Shown here piece after piece: positions 36,908 through 45,182 of a DNA stretch of 64,000 nucleotides. Location of the stretch: NCBI GenBank assembly GCA_020002265.1, contig CP048228.1, positions 868,001-932,000 of the forward strand, in the 5' to 3' direction. The notes under the pieces are model-generated. The model saw only the letters and a program-made list of their open reading frames with translations. It was not told where the DNA came from and did not search any database. The stretch's first letter is position 1. Each line of letters starts with the position of its first letter. The DNA is from Anaplasmataceae bacterium AB001_6. GTDB lineage: Bacteria > Pseudomonadota > Alphaproteobacteria > Rickettsiales > Anaplasmataceae. A program made the position numbers and the translations under genes.

Positions 36908-37450
36908 TTACATAATTATGTTATCTATCTTTTGTAAAGACTCCTCTTTACTCAAATTGCTCACATTTATTTTCTTAGAAATTGCGGGAATAAAAATTTC
37001 CTTATCCTTAAATAATTTCATGAATATATTAGGATCTGTTATCTTATTTGTACCAATTCTGTCATCATTGGATATGCGTTTTAATATTGTCTGTGTATCT
37101 GAATATAATACTATTGGTTGTAATAAAAAGCCTATATCTTTTGATAGATCTACAACATCTTGATACCATTTTAAATCTTCGGGACTATCTTTACATAAAA
37201 CATTTGTAAATATATACCCTCTTTCATTAGGTACAATTTTAATTGCATCAATCAATAATTTACGAATATTATAGATAGCCTCCCAAATGTGATCAGAGAG
37301 ATTATTTGTGTTATCTAGTATATTTAAAATTAGATCATTTATTTTATGGCTATCTATTAAGATTAGTTTATATTTTTCAGAAATCATCTTTGCTAATGTA
37401 AATTTTCCTGATCCCGGGAGTCCTATTAGATACAGTATTTTGGATTTCAT
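36908..37450 (-). CDS. P-loop nucleotide-kinase-like protein with altered Walker A
   Basis: 180-residue protein starting KSKILYLIGLPGSGKFTLAK, a P-loop like that of small-molecule kinases or AAA-type ATPases. The Ser or Thr that normally follows the P-loop lysine is Phe; I checked the codons (GGA AAA TTT ACA). A DSHKINDLI segment and an arginine-containing lid-like stretch (LKRISNDDRIGTNKI) recall shikimate or gluconate kinase folds, but no substrate can be named. It is the only minus-strand gene in the accessory region and faces the coiled-coil gene at 36332. It has diverged and may be non-catalytic. Confidence 0.7.
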   Translation of the reverse strand: MKSKILYLIGLPGSGKFTLAKMISEKYKLILIDSHKINDLILNILDNTNNLSDHIWEAIYNIRKLLIDAIKIVPNERGYIFTNVLCKDSPEDLKWYQDVVDLSKDIGFLLQPIVLYSDTQTILKRISNDDRIGTNKITDPNIFMKLFKDKEIFIPAISKKINVSNLSKEESLQKIDNIIM

Positions 37451-38002
37451 AACTTTTTACTCATAATAGATTTAATTTATTTAAAAATAGCGTTAGCAGC
37501 TATTAATAATGTGAAATAATTATTTACTCAACGCATTTTTGATAGAAATATTGATGAATTAACTTCATATAAGATACTCCTAAGCACTCAAAATTCAAAA
37601 AGATATTCTAATTGCAGTTTTGAAAATCATTCGTCAAAATGTATTCATCCACGATATTAATAGTAATTTTTCTGCAAATTTTGATATCAAAGACAAGACA
37701 AAATAGTTACAAAACTACCAGAAAATATTTTGCTCTTATCTAATGATATTATATATAATTTTACTATTTTGCATCTCATATTACAGATATAGATAAATCA
37801 CTTTTAAATGCATCTTCACAAAATTATTCTAATTTTTTAAGCAATTTATTACAAAATAAGATTTACTTATAATTTTTTTCAGAAATAAATATCATATTTC
37901 AAAGTAACAAAATTTTGCAAACCTGATGATTATAAAAGCAAAAAATATTCTTATTTTCAAGATAAAAAGCACTTTTTTCTTAAATTTATAGCATGTTATT
38001 AA
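37451..38002. other. Long gap with decayed coding traces
   Basis: About 550 bases without an intact gene. On the plus strand, consecutive short open stretches in different frames read like protein: about 37520-37660 (contains FDRNIDELTSYKILLSTQNS), about 37700-37790 (KIVTKLPENILLLSND) and about 37759-37872 (DIDKSLLNASSQNYSNFLSN). This suggests a gene broken by several frameshifts and stops. In AT-rich DNA such traces can arise by chance, so this is tentative. Confidence 0.35.
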
Positions 38003-38031
38003 TTGACGAAATATTAAAAAAATAGTACAAT
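38003..38031 (+). promoter_or_regulatory. Strong sigma-70-type promoter for the 20-residue-repeat protein
   Basis: TTGACG at 38003-38008 and TACAAT at 38026-38031 are separated by exactly 17 bases, the best promoter match I see in the window. The start codon follows at 38068, with AGGGGAG about 8 bases before it. Confidence 0.6.
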
Positions 38032-38067
38032 CTTTCGTTGGATTTATTGTTTAGGGGAGTTCTGGTT

Positions 38068-38955
38068 ATGACAGAAGTAAAAGCTAATACAGAAAGTTTA
38101 TTTTTGGACGATTTTGTTGTTAATTGTGATCAGTGTGCAAATAGTGTGCTTGATTTCATGAAAAATGTATCTGATAATGACCATAAAGATCATATGTTGT
38201 TCGCATTGAGCAATGTAAAAGATTCTTTAGAAAAAGGAGTAAGTAACAAAGACTCTTTGAAATCTGTTGAAGAAGATGCTCAATCTGAAAAAACAGAGGC
38301 AAATAACAAAGATCCTTTGAAATCTGTTGAAGAAGATGCTCAATCTGAAAAAACAGAGGCAAATAACAAAGATCCTTTGAAATCTGTTGAAGAAAATGCT
38401 CAATTTGAAAAAACAGAGGCAAATAACAAAGACCCTTCGAAATCTGTTGAAGAAAATGCTCAATTTGAAAAAACAGAAGCAAATAACAAAGACCCTTCGA
38501 AATCTGCTGAAGAAAATGCTCAATTTGAAAAAAAAGGAGATGACAAATATTTTGAGGATATTTGTAAAGAAAGCGGTTTGCTGGAAAATCCTCAACTTGA
38601 AAAAACAGAGGAAAATCTCAAAAATGTTGAAGAACCGTCCTATTTCTCTTGGTTTTATACAAAATCTTATGAATTAGGAAAATGTACTTTGGATGCTACG
38701 TTAAATATGGGAAAAAATCTGATTGGTCCCGCTACAGACATTATTACGAAAAGCAGCATTAAAGCTATAATAATGTATTCTCCACTAGGAACTGTATTAG
38801 GATTGGCATTATCAAAACTGCCTTTCGTCTATAAAGATATTCGGAATGTGTTTAAGCCTAAGGATTCGTTTTCCCGCGCAGCATCACTTACATTAGGCAA
38901 AATATCAGAAGATTTGACATCGTTATCGTCCATATGGGGAAACAAGGAAGATTGA
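38068..38955 (+). CDS. Repeat protein with five 20-residue units and hydrophobic C-terminal domain
   Basis: 295 residues, no family recognised. A good ribosome binding site (AGGGGAG) and promoter favour ATG at 38068 over the TTG at 38038. After an N-terminal domain of about 58 residues come five tandem 20-residue units (NNKDPLKSVEEDAQSEKTEA and variants), highly charged and likely disordered. The C-terminal ~110 residues contain YFSWFYTKSYELGKCTLDAT and two moderately hydrophobic helices (SSIKAIIMYSPLGTVLGLAL region). It lies just upstream of rpmF-plsX-fabH, where many bacteria have yceD. Strong expression signals plus lineage-specific repeats suggest an abundant secreted or surface protein; that is inference. 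Confidence 0.78.
   Translation: MTEVKANTESLFLDDFVVNCDQCANSVLDFMKNVSDNDHKDHMLFALSNVKDSLEKGVSNKDSLKSVEEDAQSEKTEANNKDPLKSVEEDAQSEKTEANNKDPLKSVEENAQFEKTEANNKDPSKSVEENAQFEKTEANNKDPSKSAEENAQFEKKGDDKYFEDICKESGLLENPQLEKTEENLKNVEEPSYFSWFYTKSYELGKCTLDATLNMGKNLIGPATDIITKSSIKAIIMYSPLGTVLGLALSKLPFVYKDIRNVFKPKDSFSRAASLTLGKISEDLTSLSSIWGNKED
38242..38541 (+). repeat. Five tandem 60-bp in-frame repeats
   Basis: A 60-base unit is repeated five times in perfect register and encodes 20 residues each. Units change gradually from the first (SNKDSLKSVEED) to the last (NNKDPSKSAEEN), as in stepwise duplication. Not related at sequence level to the 111-bp repeat. Confidence 0.96.
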
Positions 38956-38963
38956 CGCCTAAA

Positions 38964-38993
38964 TACACGCCGGCAGGTGAAGATTGGTGTGTA
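38964..38993 (+). other. Hairpin after the repeat-protein gene
   Basis: TACACGCC at 38964-38971 can pair with GGTGTGTA at 38986-38993, giving 8 pairs with one G-T and a 14-base loop. It lies 9 bases after the stop codon. There is no T-run, so it may be a weak terminator, an mRNA-stabilising hairpin, or chance. Confidence 0.3.
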
Positions 38994-39098
38994 AATAAAG
39001 GTATTCTGATGCTTTCGGTTATGTTTACAAAATTTTTCTTTTAGTTTAGAATAGTTTTGTATTAAGTTAGTTAAATTTATAAGATTTTTTAAAAAATT

Positions 39099-39296
39099 AT
39101 GGCAGTTCCTAAAAGAAAAAGAAGTGTAGAAAAGCGAGGTAAGCATAGATCTCATCAGCATTTAGAGGTTGGAAGATTGTCTTTTTGTGCTAAATCTGGA
39201 GAATATTTTAGACCTCATCATGCTACATCTAATGGATTCTATAAAGACAAGAAGATAGTTAATAATATTGCCCCTAAGAAGGATGTAATCGTTTAG
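39099..39296 (+). CDS. rpmF: 50S ribosomal protein L32
   Basis: 65-residue large-subunit ribosomal protein. The start MAVPKRKRS and the segments RGKHRSHQHLE and CAKSGEYFRPHHA match L32. Only the first zinc-type cysteine position has a Cys, so it is probably a zinc-independent form. ATG at 39099. It heads the usual rpmF-plsX-fabH order, with plsX 113 bases downstream. Confidence 0.95.
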   Translation: MAVPKRKRSVEKRGKHRSHQHLEVGRLSFCAKSGEYFRPHHATSNGFYKDKKIVNNIAPKKDVIV

Positions 39297-39409
39297 ATAT
39301 AATGATTACTTGCTAGTAAGCTTGATATTTCATCTATCAGTTTTGCTGTTCATGTAAATTTTGGATCTTATGCGTATTTTATTAGAGAGTTTTTTTATCT
39401 GTTATTAGT

Positions 39410-40453
39410 ATGAGAAAAATCAGTATTGCCATAGATGCTATGGGGGGGGATCGTGGTTGTAAAGAGGTAGTACGTGGTATTGGATTATTTTTAAAAAATT
39501 TAGATAAAAAAGATAAAAATAATTTTGACATAAGGTTCACCATTTACGGACTAGAAACGGAAATAAAGAAATTATTATATGACTATCCTAAGATTGCCAA
39601 TATTTCTGAGATTTGTGGGTCTGTCACGGTTGTAGACAACAATGATAGACCACATATTGCACTAAAAAATAAAAAAGATTCTAGTATGTTTATGTCTGTT
39701 CAATCAGTAAAAGATGGTTTGAACAATTGTATAATTTCTGCTGGTAACACAGGCGCTTTGTTTTTGATTTCCAAATATGTAATGGGCACAATAGATGGTA
39801 TATCTAGACCGGCCATAGTAGGAGTAATGCCTACGATGAAAGGAATGGCTGTTGTTTTAGATATGGGGGCTAATCTGGAATGCAATTCTGATGCACTAAT
39901 TCAATTTGCTTATATGGGCACTGCGTTTGCAAAATCAGTGCTAAAAATCGAACAACCATCACTAGCCCTTATTAATATTGGAACAGAAGCATCTAAGGGA
40001 ACAGATTCTATTAAAGAAGCATATCAAATATTGCAGTCGGGTGATAGGAGCGGTATCAATTTTAGCGGCTATATTGAACCTACAACTATATTTGATGGAA
40101 AAATAGATGTTATAGTAGGAGATGGCTTTACAGGGAATGTTTTAATCAAGACTATGGAAAGTACGTATCATTTTTTAATGAAAAATATTAAACAATCTAT
40201 TTCAAAATCTTTTCTAAAAATGGGTTTTATCCCTTTGATTATGCTACGTTATTTATTTCTTAACAAAATGATCAGAAAATATAGACCACACAAGTGGAAT
40301 GGAGCATTGTTCGCTGGAATTAATGGTACAGTGGTGAAAAGCCATGGAAATTCGACAGCTCTAGATTTTGCAAATGCGATAGAATTTGCTTTTAGAGCAG
40401 AAGCAAATAATCTAAAAGATAACATCGTAAATAATATAGAAAATATACAATGA
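39410..40453 (+). CDS. plsX: Phosphate acyltransferase PlsX
   Basis: Makes acyl-phosphate from acyl-ACP for phospholipid synthesis, as a peripheral membrane enzyme. The 347-residue product begins ISIAIDAMGGDRGCKEVVRG and contains SAGNTGALFLISKY, ALINIGTEASKG and VIVGDGFTGNVLIKTMEST, all PlsX hallmarks. The conserved AMGGD motif is written with a run of eight G in this AT-rich gene. Its stop overlaps the fabH start (ATGA), so the pair is translationally coupled. Confidence 0.97.
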   Translation: MRKISIAIDAMGGDRGCKEVVRGIGLFLKNLDKKDKNNFDIRFTIYGLETEIKKLLYDYPKIANISEICGSVTVVDNNDRPHIALKNKKDSSMFMSVQSVKDGLNNCIISAGNTGALFLISKYVMGTIDGISRPAIVGVMPTMKGMAVVLDMGANLECNSDALIQFAYMGTAFAKSVLKIEQPSLALINIGTEASKGTDSIKEAYQILQSGDRSGINFSGYIEPTTIFDGKIDVIVGDGFTGNVLIKTMESTYHFLMKNIKQSISKSFLKMGFIPLIMLRYLFLNKMIRKYRPHKWNGALFAGINGTVVKSHGNSTALDFANAIEFAFRAEANNLKDNIVNNIENIQ

Positions 40454-41406
40454 AAAATTCCATTCCTCTAGCTGTTTCTAGTTTTTTACCAACAAGAACA
40501 TTGAAGAATGATTATTTTGCCAAAGATTTAAGATTAGATACTTCTGATGAATGGATAAAGCAAAGAACTGGAATTCATAAAAGGCATGTTGTATCAAGTG
40601 AGACAACTGATGAAATGTGTGTTAGAGTTGCTCAAGATGTAGTAAAAAAAGCGAATATTTCTGCACAAAGTCTAGAGTGTATAATAGTTGCAACTTCAAC
40701 AAGCAGTATGGCTTTTCCTGGTTGTAGTCAAATTGTACATAAAGCTCTGGGTTGTCAAAATAGTACCATAAGTTTTGATATACAAGTAGCATGTTCTGGT
40801 TTTGTATATGCTTTATACATTGCTAATTGTATAATGAAAACAAATAATATAAATAGAGCTCTAATTATTGGGGCTGATACGATGTCAAAGATAGTTGATT
40901 ATTCTGATCGTTCAAGTTGCATACTTTTTGGAGATGGAGCAGGTGCTGTAATTCTTGAAAGCTGTTCATCGTCATTAGGAATGATTGATTTTATGATGGG
41001 AACAGATAGCAATTTAACAGATAAATTATACACAACAGGTGGTATTTTTGATGATAATAAGCCTATCCATATCAAGATGGATGGTGGAGCGATATATGTT
41101 AATGCAATAAAACGCATGGAGCAATCGATAACTAGTATTTTGAAGAAAAATGATATCTCTATAGATCAAATAAAATATTTTATACCACATCAAGCAAACA
41201 TTAGAATTATAGAATCTTTAGCAAAATCTATGTCTATTGATATCAGTAAATTTGTCATTAATGTTGATAAACATGCAAACACTTCTGCTGCTTCTATTCC
41301 CCTATCTCTAGATACTGTTTTTGATAATATTACATCTGGAGATATAGTTGTTCTTTCAGCAGTTGGTGCTGGTTTTAATTGGGGAAGTGTCTTAATAAAA
41401 TTTTGA
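40450..41406 (+). CDS. fabH: 3-oxoacyl-[acyl-carrier-protein] synthase III
   Basis: Starts fatty acid synthesis by condensing acetyl-CoA with malonyl-ACP. The 318-residue product has the catalytic Cys in FDIQVACSGFVYAL, the His in FIPHQANIRIIE, and the Asn in NVDKHANTSAASIPLSL, completing the Cys-His-Asn triad. DEWIKQRTGIHKRH near the N-terminus is typical. ATGA overlap with plsX. It is convergent with tsaD; stops are 8 bases apart. Confidence 0.97.
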   Translation: MKNSIPLAVSSFLPTRTLKNDYFAKDLRLDTSDEWIKQRTGIHKRHVVSSETTDEMCVRVAQDVVKKANISAQSLECIIVATSTSSMAFPGCSQIVHKALGCQNSTISFDIQVACSGFVYALYIANCIMKTNNINRALIIGADTMSKIVDYSDRSSCILFGDGAGAVILESCSSSLGMIDFMMGTDSNLTDKLYTTGGIFDDNKPIHIKMDGGAIYVNAIKRMEQSITSILKKNDISIDQIKYFIPHQANIRIIESLAKSMSIDISKFVINVDKHANTSAASIPLSLDTVFDNITSGDIVVLSAVGAGFNWGSVLIKF

Positions 41407-41414
41407 TATCATTA

Positions 41415-42434
41415 TCATAATTTCATTCGTGGCTCAGGAGATACACTAATGTTTGAGCAATTTGGATTTATTAAGTATTTTTCTATTCCGGCCCAAGCTA
41501 CCATAACTGCATTATCAGTGCATAGATCGATGGGTGGAAAATACACATTAAGAGAATATTTTGCTTTAATAACACTCTGTATTTTATTTCTTATATAACG
41601 ATTTGCAGCGACTCCACCGGTAATAATCAAATTATTAATTGGGAAAGAATCCTCTAAAATAGAACATATTGTATTTTCTATTCTATTTAGTAATATCTCG
41701 TATATGCATTTTTGAAAAGAAGCACAAATATCCTGTTTTACATCTTCTGTTAAATGATCTATTTTTTCAATTAACAACTTAACATGTGTTTTTAACCCAG
41801 AGAAAGAGAAATTGTATTTACTTTTATCGATCAAAGGTTTAGGCATATGGAACTTATTTTCATTTCCTTTAGTGGCATATTTTTCAACTATAGGTCCTCC
41901 TGGATAAGGCATCCCTAACATTTTAGCTATTTTATCAAAGCATTCCCCGACAGCATCATCTAATGTTTCGCCTATCTTTTGATGATTTCCTACTCCTTTT
42001 GAATAAATCAATTGAGTGTGTCCACCAGATACCAAAAGTGTCAAAAATGGGAATTGTAAATCGTACAGCATCTTGGGTATTAATATGTGAGCTTCAAGAT
42101 GATTGACGGCTATTAAAGGTTTATTTATGGTCATTGCAATAGATTTTGCTACCATTAATCCTATTATAAGCCCCCCTACTAATCCTGGGCCAACAGTAAC
42201 AGCAACAATATCAATTTCATCCCATGAAATCCCTGCTTCTTCCATAGCGGCATGAATAAGTGGTTGGATTAAAATAATATGCTGTCTAGCTGCATGCTCT
42301 GGATATACGCCCCCAAATTTTTTATGATCTTGAGAGACTAATTTATTTGATAAAATCTTTTTATCACTATTAATTATTGCAACGGCTGTTTCATCACAAC
42401 TAGTTTCTATAGCAAGAGCACAAATGGACATCAC
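41415..42434 (-). CDS. tsaD: tRNA N6-adenosine threonylcarbamoyltransferase TsaD
   Basis: Catalytic subunit for t6A37 formation in tRNA. The 339-residue product has the ASKHA start ALAIETSCDETAVAII, the metal motif HLEAH, LLVSGGHTQL, GETLDDAVGECFDKIAKMLG and NLIITGGVAANRYIR, all typical. Partner TsaB is at 17591-18181. The TAXI receptor gene ends 8 bases upstream, so they may share a transcript. Confidence 0.97.
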   Translation of the reverse strand: MMSICALAIETSCDETAVAIINSDKKILSNKLVSQDHKKFGGVYPEHAARQHIILIQPLIHAAMEEAGISWDEIDIVAVTVGPGLVGGLIIGLMVAKSIAMTINKPLIAVNHLEAHILIPKMLYDLQFPFLTLLVSGGHTQLIYSKGVGNHQKIGETLDDAVGECFDKIAKMLGMPYPGGPIVEKYATKGNENKFHMPKPLIDKSKYNFSFSGLKTHVKLLIEKIDHLTEDVKQDICASFQKCIYEILLNRIENTICSILEDSFPINNLIITGGVAANRYIRNKIQSVIKAKYSLNVYFPPIDLCTDNAVMVAWAGIEKYLINPNCSNISVSPEPRMKL

Positions 42435-42442
42435 AATAATTT

Positions 42443-43423
42443 TTATTGATTAAATAAAAATTCATCATAGAATTTTTTGGCACCTGGATGTAAAGGGATG
42501 GTAGCAATCACACTATCTGGATACATAGATTGCAATGAAATATCAGCAAAGAGTGGATGTAATAATCTCAGACGTTCAATATTTTGATACATTGATTTAA
42601 GCAAGATATATACACTCTCTTCTGAAAAATCCTGCACAGTGTACAGAGTAGCTTTTATACTAATAGTTTTAACATCTTCAGTATTATTATACATCCCCGG
42701 CGATAAATAAAATTTCTTATAAAATGGATATGTATGAGTTAAATGATTTATCAAATCATCATCTAGATTGATTAGCCGTGCATTACAAGTTGCCACAGCT
42801 TCTTGCACCATACCACTTGGATTTCCGATAAAATCAACCATCATATCTATTTTTCCATCACAAAGAGATTGTGCTTGTTCAACAGAACGTAGTTCCGTTA
42901 CCACAGGGAAATCTTTTTTAATATCCCATTTTAAGTAATCAAAAGAATAATCTAAAATTTTTCTAACTCCTGTACCAGGTATTCCATGATTTATAACATG
43001 ACCTTTTAGATCTTTAAAAGAATGTATATCAGAATCATCGCGTACTAATATAACAAAAGATTCTTCTTGTAAAGTAGCAATTGATCTCAAATCTTCAATT
43101 TTTTGAGCATCATTTTCGGAAATAGCACGATCTATAGCCCAGTCATTTTGCACAAGTGCAACATCCACATATCTTTGCTTTAAAGCATTCAAATTATACA
43201 GGGAACCAGGAGTTGATTGTACATCACAAAATAAATTATTGTGTTCTTTCTCCCTACTTTCATTGATAAAAGAACAGATATTACTCCCCACGCTATAATA
43301 TACTCCTGACAGAGAGGCTGTCCCAATACGTATAAATTGCCTATCCTTATTGCTTAAAAGGAGCATTAAGCAAAATGAAACTATAACAACAGATAATATA
43401 CAGATCTTTAGAATTTTACTCAT
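42443..43423 (-). CDS. TAXI-family TRAP transporter solute-binding protein
   Basis: Periplasmic receptor of a TRAP transporter, 326 residues, with an N-terminal signal/anchor helix (about 7-24). Family segments are IRIGTASLSGVYYSVGSNIC, VQSTPGSLYNLNALKQRYVD, ALVQNDWA, FKDLKGHVINHGIPGTGVR and DGKIDMMVDFIGNPSG. TAXI receptors work with fused 4TM-12TM permeases, and exactly such a permease is encoded at 47993-50596. Substrate unknown; glutamate or other organic acids are typical for the family. Confidence 0.93.
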   Translation of the reverse strand: MSKILKICILSVVIVSFCLMLLLSNKDRQFIRIGTASLSGVYYSVGSNICSFINESREKEHNNLFCDVQSTPGSLYNLNALKQRYVDVALVQNDWAIDRAISENDAQKIEDLRSIATLQEESFVILVRDDSDIHSFKDLKGHVINHGIPGTGVRKILDYSFDYLKWDIKKDFPVVTELRSVEQAQSLCDGKIDMMVDFIGNPSGMVQEAVATCNARLINLDDDLINHLTHTYPFYKKFYLSPGMYNNTEDVKTISIKATLYTVQDFSEESVYILLKSMYQNIERLRLLHPLFADISLQSMYPDSVIATIPLHPGAKKFYDEFLFNQ

Positions 43424-43507
43424 TAACGAAGAAATAAAATTAGAAACGCCACTAATTATAGCATATAATCATAGCATTATACTATATTCCATTTTAACAC
43501 GTACTGC

Positions 43508-44140
43508 ATGAATTGGGACTTTATCATTACCAAAGAGAGAATTCCGTATAACGTATCCCTAAATGTTATGGAAAATAAGGTTCAAAACATATATTATAAA
43601 GCGGAAAAAGAATTGGTATGGTTTCTAGAGCACACTGATGTATATACTGCAGGTATAAGCGCTGTAGATAGCGATATTAAAAATTGCAACATCCCAATAT
43701 GTCATACTAACAGGGGTGGGAAGCATACGTATCATGGTCCTGGACAAAGAATAGGTTATCTTTTATTAGATCTAAAAAAACGTAACAGGTGTAATGTCAA
43801 AAATTATGTAAAAGATCTGGAAATCATAATTATTAGAACTCTTAATGCTTTTAATATTGATGCATATATCAAAGAAGACATTATAGGTGTATGGATAAAT
43901 AATGGAAAATCAGAAGAAAAGATAGCGGCAATAGGTGTTAGAATGAAAAAATGGATTACATATCATGGTTTTGCAATAAATCTTTCCACTGATTTAAATA
44001 AATTTAAACAGATTGTCCCTTGTGGTATCAGCGATAAAGGTGTGACATCGGTATCGAAGATATTGGGAGATAATTACTGCAAAGAATTTTTCGATAAAAT
44101 ATTATACGAAAACATATACAAGCAGTTCAATGAGACATGA
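43508..44140 (+). CDS. lipB: Lipoyl (octanoyl) transferase
   Basis: Moves octanoate from ACP to lipoyl domains of 2-oxoacid dehydrogenases. The 210-residue product has NRGGKHTYHGPGQRIGYLLL (family signature), the Lys motif AAIGVRMKKWITYHGFAIN, and the catalytic Cys in VPCGISDKGVTSV. Length is normal. Its stop overlaps the rluD start (ATGA). Confidence 0.96.
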   Translation: MNWDFIITKERIPYNVSLNVMENKVQNIYYKAEKELVWFLEHTDVYTAGISAVDSDIKNCNIPICHTNRGGKHTYHGPGQRIGYLLLDLKKRNRCNVKNYVKDLEIIIIRTLNAFNIDAYIKEDIIGVWINNGKSEEKIAAIGVRMKKWITYHGFAINLSTDLNKFKQIVPCGISDKGVTSVSKILGDNYCKEFFDKILYENIYKQFNET

Positions 44141-45066
44141 ATGAAATAATAAAGATTGAAGTAACTTGTGAGCAAGATAATAATACAAGGCTTGATCAAT
44201 TTTTATCTGATAAGATAGATAAAGTATCACGTACTCAAGTAAAGAGTGCAATATTAGATGGAAAGGTCTCAGATAATTCTGGCTATAATGAATTCAAACC
44301 CAATCACAAAGTAAAAATAGGTGATATATATTCTCTAGAATATAGGGAACAAAAATTTTTCTCAAAACTATCAGATAATTTTCCTATTAAAATACTCTAT
44401 GAAGATGAATATCTTATTATTATAGATAAACCGGCCAATCTTGTTGTACATGCTGGCACAGGGACTAATCAAAACACTCTATCTGATTTAATAAAATCTA
44501 AAATAAATATCGAAAGCTTCATGCAAGAAAATTGCTGTAGATCTGGCATAGTACACAGATTAGACAAAGATACAACAGGAACATTATTAATAGCAAAAAA
44601 TAGTACTATACATAGCAAACTTTCTATAATGTTTGCAGAAAAAAAAATTAAAAGAAAATATATAGCAATTACTCAGGGCATTCCTAAAAACATAGAAGAT
44701 ACAATAAAAACTAAAATTGCTCTATCAAAAAGAGAAAAAGGGAAGATGAGCATATCTTATAATAGAGGGAAATTAGCAATAACACATTACTGTTTAATAG
44801 GTCAAATAAACGATTGTGCTGTATTAGATGTAGAATTGGAAACTGGGAAAACACACCAAATAAGGTTGCATATGCAATATAATTCAACTCCAATAATTGG
44901 AGACAGAACATATAATAATAGTGATAAATACCATCATCTAATAAAAAGACAAGCATTGCATTCCTATAAAATAGGATTCATGCATCCCGTATTACAACAA
45001 AAGATAACTGTGCATTCAAATTTACCATCTGATGTACAATTCTTGGTTAAAAATTTGACTTTATAG
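44137..45066 (+). CDS. rluD: RluA-family 23S rRNA pseudouridine synthase (RluD-like)
   Basis: Isomerises specific uridines in 23S rRNA. The 309-residue product has an N-terminal S4 RNA-binding domain (RLDQFLSDKIDKVSRTQVKS), the catalytic-Asp motif HRLDKDTTGTLLIAKN, and RLHMQYNSTPIIGDRTY. The S4 domain fits RluC or RluD; I prefer RluD by motif order, but RluC is possible. Translationally coupled to lipB. Confidence 0.88.
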   Translation: MNEIIKIEVTCEQDNNTRLDQFLSDKIDKVSRTQVKSAILDGKVSDNSGYNEFKPNHKVKIGDIYSLEYREQKFFSKLSDNFPIKILYEDEYLIIIDKPANLVVHAGTGTNQNTLSDLIKSKINIESFMQENCCRSGIVHRLDKDTTGTLLIAKNSTIHSKLSIMFAEKKIKRKYIAITQGIPKNIEDTIKTKIALSKREKGKMSISYNRGKLAITHYCLIGQINDCAVLDVELETGKTHQIRLHMQYNSTPIIGDRTYNNSDKYHHLIKRQALHSYKIGFMHPVLQQKITVHSNLPSDVQFLVKNLTL

Positions 45067-45182
45067 AATATTATAGCTATCTTACCTTAAATTTGATATC
45101 GTCATTATAATAGTCATATACTGTAGATCTAATAAATGTTTTTTTATGTAAATTAAGTAACAATATTCTCTTTTCATAATAT

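Noticed and set aside
38156-38595. Two antisense frames across the 60-bp repeats
   Set aside because: They are open only because of repeat periodicity; the plus strand has a promoter, ribosome site and coherent protein.
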